In this document: one piece after another, positions 44,731 to 55,339 of the stretch | Layout of the letters: each line of letters opens with the position of its first letter | Numbering within the stretch: the stretch's first letter is position 1 | Assembly (NCBI GenBank): GCA_026419785.1 | Contig: JAODTK010005774.1 | Location: forward strand, 100,063 to 164,062 | Origin: Sclerodactyla briareus | Taxonomy: Eukaryota > Echinodermata > Holothuroidea > Dendrochirotida > Sclerodactylidae | Length of the DNA: 64,000 nt | Direction of reading: 5' to 3' | Notes under the pieces: generated by a model | The model's input: only the letters and a program-made list of their open reading frames with translations | Database searches by the model: none | Told to the model about the DNA's origin: nothing | Position numbers and translations under genes: made by a program

Positions 44731-46373
44731 GGAGCAAAAAAAAAGAAGAAGTAAGCACGTTCTCATACCTGTAAAAGGATGACTCTCTGCGCAACTGTCG
44801 TTGCAGTTAAAATACATTATTTCCCCAACTATAAGGGAGAAATGTCCAACATCTTTCCTATTATTGCGAGAAAACAAATCCACTAGCAGTAAACATGTTT
44901 TTTTGCCGAGGAAACACGAAGTTTTTTTAATTGATGTTCTAGCAATAATTACAAGAAACGAAACAATACTGCCTCTTCTGTGCACAACAAATTCATATGA
45001 AGGTTCATTCACCCAGGACAAAAATATAACGTCTGGGTGTTCCCTCCAGTTTCTCAACGCAAGCGCGTTTCAACAAACCTCATCCAATTTGAACGAAAAA
45101 CTGCTCCTCACTGACTGTATCCAAACGCATTGTACATCACTGATCACATAATTTTCCTGTTCTCGATTGAAATTGAATACCAACTGAATCGTATCTATAA
45201 TGAGATTTGCCGATTGTAACATGGGTATTGCAACTTCAGATGCACAAGGGCCACACAATATCTGAGACCGCTACTAGTCAATGCAAACGATTTCATCGCT
45301 CGCAATATCAATGTCCCTCGCTCGCAAAAATATGCACGCAGGACTCGCGCTGCTTTGTAACCGCTACAGTGGTGCACCTTGTGTACGCACGTACGGTAAT
45401 GGGGCGACATTGTGGTGTCGACTTGACAGTTTGTCACTATTCTGACAAAGCCACATGGCCTACTGGGTCCCGACCATAACGAGAATATGAGATAACACTT
45501 ACTTTTCATGACATTGAGGCAGTGACGGGCCGCACGGGGGGGGGTGGGGGGGGGGGGGGGGCCCAAAACGGAACGCAAACCGGGGGGGGCAAAACGAGAC
45601 GAAGCAACGCGATACGAACGCGACGAAAAAAATCGTGTGGGGGGGAGTGCCCAAATCAGATTTTAGCCTAAAAATATTTCTTGAATGAACTGCATTTGAG
45701 CACTGTTTGGTTTTTGTAGGGGGTGTGGGTGGGTGATATTCCAACGGTGGTCCCGTCGGCAAAAGATATTCTGTGGTTCAGTAATCGGTTACCAGTTGAA
45801 AAGATCTGGCAAAACCACAATAAATATCTCAAGAAAGACAATAAATTTGTGCCAAATTCGCATCGAATACGATGAAAGGTGAACATTTTTCGCGCTTCGC
45901 GCGTGTATACTGTGCGTGGAATTTTGCCCGTCCGCTTTCCCATCCCCACACCCCTCTATGGGAGCTTTCTACCATCATTGGCCCGCTAATCTAATAATAA
46001 TCCTGTGAGGTAAAATACTGAATTATACACAACATTCCATTGTCTTGCAAACCTACAGTCAACTCTTTTATTACTGAACCTTTAGCCTCCGATCCGTTTC
46101 CTTCCTCTATCCTCTACCACGCGCGTATTGAACTGAAGTTGCTCGGCTATCAAATTGCTTTTCGTTTTCGATTTTCAACGTATGTTTTGTTTTTTCTCTC
46201 AGGTCTGCTACCTGCGTCATAATCGTGGTTGGGACAGTTAAGAGCTAAAGATAAGCTAAATGTCCCAACTTTGCTGGTGAGATCCTGTTTCCAGATGTGC
46301 CGGGAAAACCCATAAAAAATTCCGCGCGCACTGGTGCCTGAACATTAGTATGGAGTACATTATTGAATATTCT
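44731..46373. repeat. tandem segmental duplication, unit 1
   Basis: The unit starts GGAGCAAAAAAAAAGAAG and continues through ATCACATAATTTTC, CGCTCGCAATATCAATGTC and a G-tract region (45,537-45,560). A hairpin CGCGCTTCGCGCG follows at 45,891-45,903, and the unit closes with GTACATTATTGAATATTCT. The next unit repeats all of this in order. The G-tract part opens with GGCAGTGACGGGCCGCACGG, which looks like the end of a hAT-type element, so a mobile element may lie inside the duplicated unit. Confidence 0.85.
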
Positions 46374-48085
46374 GGAGCAAAAAAAAAGAAGAAGAAGCAC
46401 GATCATCATTCCTGTAAAAAGGAGTAATCTCTGCGCAAAACGCGGTTGCAGCGGTTAAAACAAATACATTATTGCCCAAACTATAGGGAGAATTTCCAAC
46501 ATCGTTACCTATTCTTGGAGAAACAAATCCACTAGCCATCACATTTTTTTTTTTCCTAGGAAACCTCAGTTTTAAATTGAGGTCTACAAGTAATTCAAAC
46601 ACGAAACAATACTGGCCTCTTGCTGTCAACACAATTCATATTGTAAGGTTACAATTCACCCGGACAAATGTAACGCTCCTGGGTTTTCCCCCTCAGTTCC
46701 TCAACGCAGGCGTTTCGACAAACAACATCTCATCCTAATTTTGAACGAAAAAAAAAACTGCTCCATATGAAATGTATCCAAACTCATTGTACAATCACTG
46801 ATCACATAATTTTCTCGATTGAATTGAATACCAACTGAATGTTATCTATAATTAATTTGCCGATTGTGAACATGGCCATGCACTTCAGACTCGCCAAGCA
46901 CACAATATCTGAGACCGACTCCTAGTATTCAATACGATTTCATCACATCGCTCGCAATATCAATGTCATCGCTCGCAAAAATTATGCACGCAGCCTTCTG
47001 CGCTGCTTTTTAACACGCTTAACAGTGTGCAACCGTGTTGTTACGCACAGTACGGTATGGGGTGAAGTGTGGATTCGAACTTGACAGTTGTTCACTATTG
47101 GTACAGCAGACTTGTAGCCTACCTTACTCGACCATACGAGAATATGAGATAGCACTTCTTTCATTTCCTGAAATTGATGCGTGAACGCCGCAACGGGGGG
47201 GGGGGGGGCACACGTGGGCAACGACACGGACGTCGCGACGAACACACGACGCGCAAAAACCGGGACCACGGCACGAAAAAAGACGGGGGGGGGACGGTGC
47301 CCCCAATCAGATTTTGAGGCCGAAAATTTTCTGATGAAAATGCATTTGAGCAATGTTTGTATGTAGGGGGTGGGGTAGGTAGTTCCAACCAACGGTGGTC
47401 CGTCGGCCAAGATTCTGGTGGGGTCAGTACTCTGTTACCAAAGTTGTTGAAAAAGATCTGGCAAAACACAAAAAAACAATACATATCATCAGAAAGACAG
47501 TACTTTGTGCCAAACTCGCATCGAATGCGATGAAAGGTGAAATTTTCCGCGCTTCGCGCGGTGTATACTGTAGCTACCCCCCGCCTTGACAACAGGCCTA
47601 TACTCATCCACGCTGCCCCCCTTACAAGCGGAATTTTTTTGTCCGTCCGCTTTCTCCCCTCCCCCACACTCTATGGAGCTTTCTACCCTACTCATTGGCC
47701 CCCTAACAATAACTATCTTGAGGCAAAATACTGAAAATTCTACAACAACATTCTTCATTGACTTGAAAACTACGTCACCTCTTGATTACTGGAACCCTTT
47801 AGCCTCCTCCGATCCGTTCGCATTCCTTCCTCTACTACCACGGCCGCGTATTGGAATGCAGTTGCTTCGCTAATCACATTGCTTCGATTTTCAACGTATG
47901 GTTTTTCCTCCCGGTAACTGCTACTGACGGTTCATATCGTGGTTGGGAAGTAGAGCTAAAGATAGCTAAATGTCCCAAATTTGCTGGGGAGATCCTGTTG
48001 TTCCAATGTGCCGGGAAAACCCAGAAAATTCCGCCGCACGGTGCCTGAACCTTCGTAGAGTACAAATTATTGAATAGTCTGGCCA
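46374..48085. repeat. tandem segmental duplication, unit 2
   Basis: This directly follows unit 1 and is collinear with it over about 1.65 kb. Differences are mostly one- to few-base indels plus substitutions. It has one extra stretch near 47,577-47,625. The 168-codon minus-strand frame at 47,161-47,667 lies across the G-tract and is not matched by an intact frame in unit 1, so I do not call a gene. Confidence 0.85.
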
Positions 48086-48149
48086 AAAATTCGGGGTCCA
48101 AAAAGCTGATAAGAAATCGGAGGTCTGACAAAATGTTATATTTTCATAT

Positions 48150-48392
48150 TTGATTACAGATTTGTGATCCCAAAATGCCTAGATTTAAAGCTTGGTATAA
48201 ACAGCCTAAAACGCTCGGGATAGGTCATTTCCGGCTATCTGGGGCTTGAGCAACCAAAAATTTCCTTGTGCGATCCCCCCAGCGCCAAACCAATGGTGGC
48301 GCTCCGCTAAGATGTTTTCTTGTGCCGCTAAATGTCTGTGCCCCCATTGTGCCCCCCAGTAATTAAACGTCTGGTGACGATGCCACTGATAA
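48150..48392 (+). repeat. dispersed repeat family C, copy 2
   Basis: This is a homologue of 21,555-21,780: CAGCCTAAAACGCT, CATTTCCGGCTATCTG, CCAATGGTGGCGCTCCGC and GGTGACGATGCCACTG in the same order. Confidence 0.6.
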
Positions 48393-48735
48393 GGAGGAAG
48401 ATTTTGTCAACGTGGTTTAGTGTGCTAGTATTCCCGTCAATCATATGTCAATCGCCCGAGTCCTTTGATATGAATCCGTCATTCCTGACTAATTTCAAGT
48501 TGTGTAATTGAAGGGCATTCCATGTCCGACAATAGTCAAGTCAGCTGATTTCAATTGTAGCCAACTCGGAGAGGGCCATACTTAACGCTTAATAGCCTAG
48601 ATGACATTTGAATTGTATTTCCAGCTTAATTCCCAATTCAAGCGGCAAAATAAACAAGGAGTACATGTATATTATATCGAAATCGTGTCTAACTGTTACC
48701 CTTCATCTTTTGGTTAACTACTGTCATTCCATAAT
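48393..48735. other. no recognisable feature
   Basis: I see no gene or repeat here. Confidence 0.35.
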
Positions 48736-50885
48736 ATAATCCCCCCGCACAACTGTAAGTGTTCCGGGTATATTATGGATTGGCCGTGGTGCCCGCCGTC
48801 TCCGTCCCTCCGTCCCGCGGCCGCCGCCGCCGGCTCCGCCCGCGCCGGAAACTTTAGGCGATTAGCGCTCTCATTCTTTAACACTTATCCGATTGCCCCA
48901 CTTGGTACACTGTCAGTATGAGAAGATCTCGGGAAGTTCGAAAATGTTCTATATCGTATATTTGTTTGCCCTCTATTTTGCATGTTTTTTCGCAAAATTT
49001 CAAATTCGTGCGATTTACACGAACCGGGTGTTGTTGGTAGTTGTTGGAGTCCGAAAACACAGGCGACCATTTCAAGGTCTCCGAGGAGGTCAAGTTTGAA
49101 TTTATTTGGCCAGTAGCCTAATTATAGCATAATTTATGTGATATTTCACACCTTCCCATTGGCTTTCAGGGAAACTTGGTGAATAGGGCCACTATCAGTG
49201 CCGAATGAAATTTTCCCTAATGTGGCCGAGATCGATCTACTGGAGGTCATCTTGCATGACTAATTTGTCATAATAGTTGGCCCAATTAGCAATTAGCAAA
49301 TTTATCAACGTTGTTGGATTCTCACAAAACCTTGTGAGTAGAACCTTCGACATTCCCATAAATTTTCAATTGCGTTGAAATCACGGAAGGTCATTATGTG
49401 TGGTTAATTTACATATTAGTTAGCATAGTTAGAATAATCAATGCAATTATCTTCTCAACTTTTATGATTTTGACGGAAACTTTTGTGAATAGGACCTACT
49501 AACCAGTCCCTATTAAATTTATTCAATACATCAAGATCACTGATGTGGTAAATTTTTGGGACTAATTTGCATTTAGGTAGTCCTTACATCGAAATGATGA
49601 GTGATACTTTTTTTTCGCATAACATTGGACATGTTCATTGGAATGTGCAATATGCTTTAGGAGTGGATGCATCACATGGATGTAACAATTTTCATAAAAA
49701 CCGCCATGTCTTGAAGGTCATTAAAGGTCACTTAGGGTCAAAAACTGCTTTTAGTAGTTTTTTTGGCATAGCACTGGGTGGTTCATCAGAATGCAAAATG
49801 CTCCTAGGATGTATGTACACATGGAGAGTACCAATTCCATAAAACTCGCCATATCATTACAGGTCCTTCGGGGTCACTTAGGGTCAAAAACTGTTTTTGG
49901 CTATAATCGAAGAATTGAATATCGTCGAGGCTGCTGGTTTCACCATTGTGATATAAAAAATGTTGACCTGCATGTTGTGACCTCTGACCTGAATTTGACT
50001 CTCTGGCGGTGTCAGTGGTTTAAAGGTTCGAATCTTGAATAAATTTTCGTTATTTAAGGAGTTACGTAACGGGGGGCCAAAAAGAAAAAAAAAGAGTAGA
50101 GAACTTGGTTATTTTGATATGTTATAGAGCTTTGGTGCTTTATGGAGGGAAACAACTTCCCGCTTGTTCGCTCGGACACTTCACTTTGGGTTCAAGGGGT
50201 CAAAGTTCACTTGTATTACCTTTTCGCAATAACATTGGACATGTTCATTGGATGCAATTTTGTGCTTCTAAGAGTGATCATCACCCACATGAGGTTTGAA
50301 CAATTTCCATAAAAACCACCATGTCACGGAAGGTCATTAAAGGTCACTTAGTGGGCAAAAACTGATTTTAGTACTTTTTCGCAAAGCACTGGGTGTGTTT
50401 CATCAGAATGCAAAATGCCTCCTAGAAGTGGATGTATCACATGGAGAGTAACAAGATTCAGTAAAAAACTGTCATATCCATGAAAGGTCATGCGGGGTCA
50501 CTTAGGGGCAAAACTGTTTTTGGCTTATAAAATCGGAGAAATGCATACTGCTAAGGCTGGATGGTTCACCATTGTGATTAATCATTGTTACCTCAATTGT
50601 GTGACCGCTGACACGTGAATTGAACCTCTGGTCGGTGGGTCATTGGTTTAAGGTCGAATCTTGCATAAATGTGCTTTTTAAGGACGCACCTTGTCCGGGG
50701 GCTGTAGGGGTGCCTCAAAATTAACAAGTGCATTATGGAATGAACCCATTTACCTGTCTACGTTGTCGCTTCACAAGTCTTTGTCTTCTTTCCAAGAATA
50801 CTGTCCGGTTTCATGTTCACGCAAATTTCTTGATAAGAAGAGCGGGAGATATAGCTCTGGCGGTTTACCCGCCCGACTTTTCTAG
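48736..50885 (+). mobile_element. Helentron-like non-autonomous element, copy H6 (long form)
   Basis: It starts ATAATATAATCCCCCCGCAC, then GTATATTATGGATTGGC and a CCGCCG tract with GGAAACTTTAGGCG. The 3' end has GCGGGAGATATAGC, a GGCGG/CCGCC hairpin (50,859-50,873) and CTAG (50,882-50,885) before T. It is collinear with H3, which lies in reverse. AGGTCA direct repeats with a 4-nt gap lie at 49,715-49,730 and 50,331-50,346, at equivalent places of its two long internal modules. No Rep/helicase ORF is present. Confidence 0.8.
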
Positions 50886-51034
50886 TTTGACTCTCATTTC
50901 GCCAATATAACAATACCAAATTGAAAAATGTGACATAATAAGCCTCATATTGCATCTAAGGACGCTTAACATCCCCTTAAACCCATCCCCCCATATTAGT
51001 CTCCAAAGACAGATGGTCACAAAAATTAAAATGT

Positions 51035-51065
51035 GCCCCCCCCCCCATCCCCCCCCCCCCCCCCA
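51035..51065. repeat. C-rich tract beside a GGCGCCGCCCCTG end
   Basis: Two C runs separated by AT are followed at 51,082 by GGCGCCGCCCCTG, which resembles a hAT-type terminus read inward from the right. I could not find its partner. Confidence 0.4.
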
Positions 51066-51108
51066 ATCAATCATCGGACCCTGGCGCCGCCCCTGCCATT
51101 GAAGAACA

Positions 51109-51588
51109 ATGAGGAGTATGCGTACCTGGTTTCGCGAGAAAAATTTGACCTGCAGAAAATTGATTGAGACATTTTTAAGCTGCTTTTATCAGCACGCGAA
51201 TGCGCGATGGCGAAACGAAACTAGTATCTGCTATGCCACGCGACTCGCGACTCGCGAGATGAAATTCACGGGGGAACACAGAACTAATGGACGGCGATTA
51301 GCGCGAAAACGGACAGAAACCTGGCGCCGTAAAGCACTAACAATTGAGGCAAGATGCCATTATTGCCACGATATCCCTCCTTATTGGGAGAAAAACAGAG
51401 GAGAAAACGCCGTTTCCCCTATTGACGGACGGCAACACTGTAGGCTGTGGGCCGATGGGGCTATGGGCCCGTATGCCCCTGGTAGAGAATTTCCAAGAAG
51501 ACCAACTCTAAACCAAAGAGTGAATGTTTCACTTCCCATTAAGTGTGCGGGTGTGATCATTACTCCATTTCACTACTCCATTGTATAA
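51109..51588 (+). CDS. hypothetical 159-codon open frame
   Basis: This is one of the longest ATG-started frames in the window. The translation is Arg-rich in the first half and has a CHYCHDIPPYW segment near residue 83, then a Gly/Pro-rich part (WADGAMGPYAPG). The CxxC could be half of a metal site, but no second pair follows. I recognise no family, and the codons past residue 130 overlap TTTCACTCC-type repeats. It could be an exon or chance. Confidence 0.2.
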   Translation: MRSMRTWFREKNLTCRKLIETFLSCFYQHANARWRNETSICYATRLATREMKFTGEHRTNGRRLARKRTETWRRKALTIEARCHYCHDIPPYWEKNRGENAVSPIDGRQHCRLWADGAMGPYAPGREFPRRPTLNQRVNVSLPIKCAGVIITPFHYSIV

Positions 51589-52049
51589 ATCTCGCCCATT
51601 TGGAGCATTTTTCCACCTCATCTATATGGAAGTCGAAGTGTGCTGACGACTGACAACTTCCAAGAAGAGTCGATTTCACTCATGATTCAGAGTTTCCCTA
51701 ATTTCACTCCAAGGGATTTTAGAGAGTATGTTTTCCATAGAGAGCACGATACGGCCTGGTGATCATCACTCCTTTCATCCGCATTTCACGTCGCATTGGA
51801 GCGGATCGGTCGCCAATTACAGAGTGGAGAGTTCCTCAATTAGAGTGAAATTACACTCTACATTCGATGTGTGCTGAGTGACTACTTCATTGGATTGAAA
51901 TTCCCCTCTTTTGTTTTTTTAGTGAGGCATGCATGATGTGACATGGGTATAATAGACACGACATGACATTTTCCGGGATAAGTGGGCCGTAGTTTTGGTA
52001 TTTCAATGCCTGGGTGTGTCAAAAGAAAGGCTAGAATAATTCTCCTTGG
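51589..52049. other. no supported gene
   Basis: TTTCACTCC and GAGTGAAA words recur, including the palindromic GAGTGAAATTACACTC near 51,842-51,857. No gene is seen. Confidence 0.4.
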
Positions 52050-53288
52050 CAGTGGCGTCGCCAGAAGGGGGGGCCACGGGGGCATGGCCCCCCCCATCGA
52101 ATTCCCCCAACTTATTTTTTTCCCATTATTTCACACTTAATGACACAACATTTGGGCACTTAGCGGCTCTCTCCTCCTCATTTGCTAGTCAGTTTTCTCG
52201 AATTCTCCTCTGACCCGCCCAATTTTTTGGTCAATACCAAACAGCGTGCAAAAATTTGCGCGCTTCGCGCGCAGTATTACCCGTTATATATACAACCACA
52301 CACGATTTTTCACCCATTTGGAGTTTCGGCAGTTTCTTTAGATCATAGAAGAAATTGGCAAACGAGGGGGGGGGGGGGGGGTGCGTAAATTCCCCTCCAC
52401 AACATTTTCACTTATGTTGTACCCGCGGTCCTCAAATCCCGGGGTTTCACTATTTGCTTGAATGTTTAGTGGGAGGGGCACTAGCTATCCCCCCCCCCCC
52501 CTATTTTTCGGCGGGCAAAATATTGCCCCCCAGAAAGATTGACCCCGTAACTCCTATAATGGACCCGGATATCATAGGTAATACCAAGCAATTCGCAAAA
52601 CAGTGCAGGCTCTTGCCTCAGTATGTAGCCTGGTTTTGTTGTCTGCTTTTAATACAAACCGCTAATAACTATTTGAGATTCGGGCAATTAGGTTTTTTTT
52701 TAATTATTGCAATTGTTTGATCCTATGGCTATTAGCATCTTGGGTACATCCCTGCCATCTGAAGGCATGGCCATAAGAAGAGGGAGCGTAGACACCCCCC
52801 TCAATGTCATACAAAACAGTTGATTCATTCGTCCAAATGAGGGAGCCGAAAAGGATAAAAAAAATTGAGACCGAATATACAGGCCGAAAATGACCAAAAT
52901 TCAGACAAAGGCGAAAATTTAGCAAATTCAGGAGGAATTTTCAATCAAAACAAGCAATTTTTTCGCGCGTTTCGCGCCGTACAACTTTTCCATCATGCGG
53001 CTTTCAAGTTTGGGGAAAATTCTCTGCCCCCCCCCCAAAAAACGGAAGAGTCCTGTACGCCTCCTTATCTAAAAGCCACGTGGAAATAGAAAATGTGACA
53101 CTTCTCAAGAACAAGAGTTTTTGTATAGAGAGAAAATACTTCAAATGAGGGCAAAATGTTGAACCAGATTTCATCTGAGGGTTCCTAAAAATGCAAAAAA
53201 TTTCCAAAGGGAGGGGGAAACCCCCTCCCCCATTTTAGGACCCCCCCCCCATGGCCACCCCCAATCAAAATTCCTGGCTACGCCAGTG
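52050..53288. mobile_element. hAT-like non-autonomous element
   Basis: The left end reads CAGTGGCGTCGCCAGA and the inverted right end CACTGGCGTAGCCAGG, the standard form of many animal hAT termini. G-rich sequence follows inside both. The 8 bases outside (CTCCTTGG, TCTCTGGG) do not match well, so the duplication has decayed or the ends are from two elements. The inside has a GCGCGCTTCGCGCGC hairpin (52,258-52,272), a similar one at 52,964, and several C/G-tracts, but no transposase. Confidence 0.55.
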
Positions 53289-53289
53289 T

Positions 53290-54180
53290 CTCTGGGTTGG
53301 TCCGATTCCGGTAGATCTATTCCAATCCGAGTGCGGAAAGATCCTGAGACCTTGGGGAAAGTTCCTACCGATCAGCTCATGAAACGCTTCAACAATCAAT
53401 CCATCATGCCGTCTTTTCGAACGTATGGCACAGCTAGAAATGCAATAGACTATGTAGGCCTATTAACAGGCGAAATGAAGGGAATTGGACACGATTTGGT
53501 GACACGATAGGCCTATTTTGCAGCAAAATGCTGAAATTCTCAGTATGCGGTGTTCCATTCGGCGTTCCAATATGGGTCATGAATCGCGCCGTGTCGCGCG
53601 GCGACTCCGGCGCGATCTTGTCCACCCCCACACCGACAATGCTTCGAATTTATGGGGGTCGCCACCCGCACAAAAATCGCACAGTCCACATTCGCCCATT
53701 CGCGTGCCCATGAAATAGCCATAGGAATACTGACACAGGAGCGCGAACAGGAGTCTGTGTCGCGCGCGTATTCGCACTTTCGCGGCCTATCAAAGCAGAA
53801 AGGAGAAAGGCGCTATGTTAGTTTCAATTGCCAATAACGCACATTCAACCCCAACATATCAACACCCTCGGGCGTGTTTTTTTTTTTTTTTTTTGGGGGG
53901 GAGGCTTGAGCACATTTTGGGGCCTGAGCCCTCGTACAGCCGCGCCCTGCCCTCTCTCACCTTCCCTTCGTACGCCAGTTGTCCTTCCCACATGCCCACA
54001 CTATTCGCATTGGAGTGTTTCGAGATGACTAAGATGCTGTCGCTAGTACTGTAGTCCACAGCGAGTGCGTAGCACGCCCCATTCCTAGTATAGTGGACTC
54101 ATCGAGAAGGTTGTAGTTGGCAACTATATTCCTTCTCTATAGTGGACTAGACGTGCTCAAGCCATTTGATGCACACCCGC
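53290..54180. other. no supported gene
   Basis: Many overlapping 60-80-codon frames arise from GC-rich sequence at 53,550-53,800. None shows a domain. A run of 17 T lies at 53,878-53,894. Confidence 0.35.
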
Positions 54181-54189
54181 TCAGGATCA

Positions 54190-54600
54190 CGTCCCATTGC
54201 GGCAACTTGCGGCCATCGCTGATACATACAGTATAAGGGTATCTGGTAATGACGGACACTTCAGCGAATTCGTCAATTTTTCGAAGATTCCAAGTAGCAA
54301 AATACCGAGGAAATGCGGGGTTCCCCCTCCCCCTTTGAAAATTTTGATATTGACATTCCTCAGATGCAATCTGGTGGCTATTTCAGTAAAATTTGGCGTC
54401 CAGCAGTAATACTCGACCCCGCTCACACGTATAACGCGGGACCCTTTCAATATTGTAACGCCGAAAATTTTTTGCCCGATGTAACAACGCCCGAGTTTAC
54501 TGCAGCTCGTGAGTATATGAATCGACACCGATACCCACTGCGCGCGGAGCGCGCGCACAAAACTTGACCCTTCAATGGTTGCGTTGATGGGCAAGTTTTC
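54190..54600 (-). repeat. repeat related to the inside of the 52,050-53,288 element
   Basis: On the minus strand ATTGCATCTGAGGAAT, TTTTCAAAGGGGGAGGGGG and AACCCC resemble the stretch ATTTCATCTGAGGGTT, TTTCCAAAGGGAGGGGG, AACCCC at 53,168-53,225. A GCGCGCTCCGCGCGC-type hairpin at 54,538-54,555 completes the likeness. Confidence 0.5.
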
Positions 54601-55087
54601 GGCCATTTATACTTCTCTTTCCACTTATGCATTAGGGTATCTCTAACCAGATTTTAACTTATCCTGTGCCCAAAGTTGGGTAGTTCTTTTTCTGTATTTT
54701 TGAGTTAAGAAGAACTGGGGGATTCCCCGCCTAAAACCCACTGTTTTTTTGTTCATCGGGAAATTTCTTTCTTAAGTTAATTGTTTTCAGCAAATGGGCT
54801 TGATTTTTTTTTATGGTCTCTGGAATATAGGACTAGAACAAAACTTTCAAAGAACTGTCAGTTTCATGGAAAACAAAATGTCGGAACGCTAAGCCTTATT
54901 CCTTATTCCCCCCTTTGGCCGAATTGGCCGACAACTCGGTCACTCGTCCAATTACAACGACGGCAAACGGCCGTCACATTTCTGTTTGCCGGCGTGCCGT
55001 TCTCGTCCGTTTCCGACGGCTGAATGGGCAATTATTTGAAGAGCCAAAATCGAAATAGCCGATAATAATTCCTCGTTCCATCACTGG

Positions 55088-55236
55088 CTTCCCCTTCACT
55101 TCCCTACTCCCCTTTTCCTTCCCTTTCCCTCTTTCTTCTTTTCCCCCTCCTCTCCTCTTCCGCTCTTTTCCCTCCCTCCCCCTTTCCTTTCCTCTTCTTT
55201 TTCTTCCTCTTTCTCTCTTTTCCTCTTTCTCCTTTT
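55088..55236. repeat. polypyrimidine tract
   Basis: About 150 bp is nearly pure C/T on the plus strand (three to four interruptions). Such tracts can form intramolecular triplex DNA. The minus-strand Glu/Lys/Arg-rich frame at 55,096-55,338 is a translation of this tract and not a gene. Confidence 0.9.
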
Positions 55237-55339
55237 ATCCGACAGACCGAAAATTTGCCCGACGGCACGAAATTTATGGGGTGGGGGGTTGGAACACCCC
55301 CACACCACCCCCTGCTCGCTACGAACGGCCCTGCTCAAA

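Noticed and set aside
47161-47667. 168-codon minus-strand ORF
   Set aside because: It crosses G-tracts and repeat ends, and the duplicated unit 1 does not keep the same frame.
2528-50885. Rep/helicase gene in one of the Helentron-like copies
   Set aside because: The longest copies (about 2.1 kb) consist of diverged non-coding modules without long frames.
55096-55338. Glu/Lys/Arg-rich minus-strand ORF
   Set aside because: It is the translation of a polypyrimidine tract.
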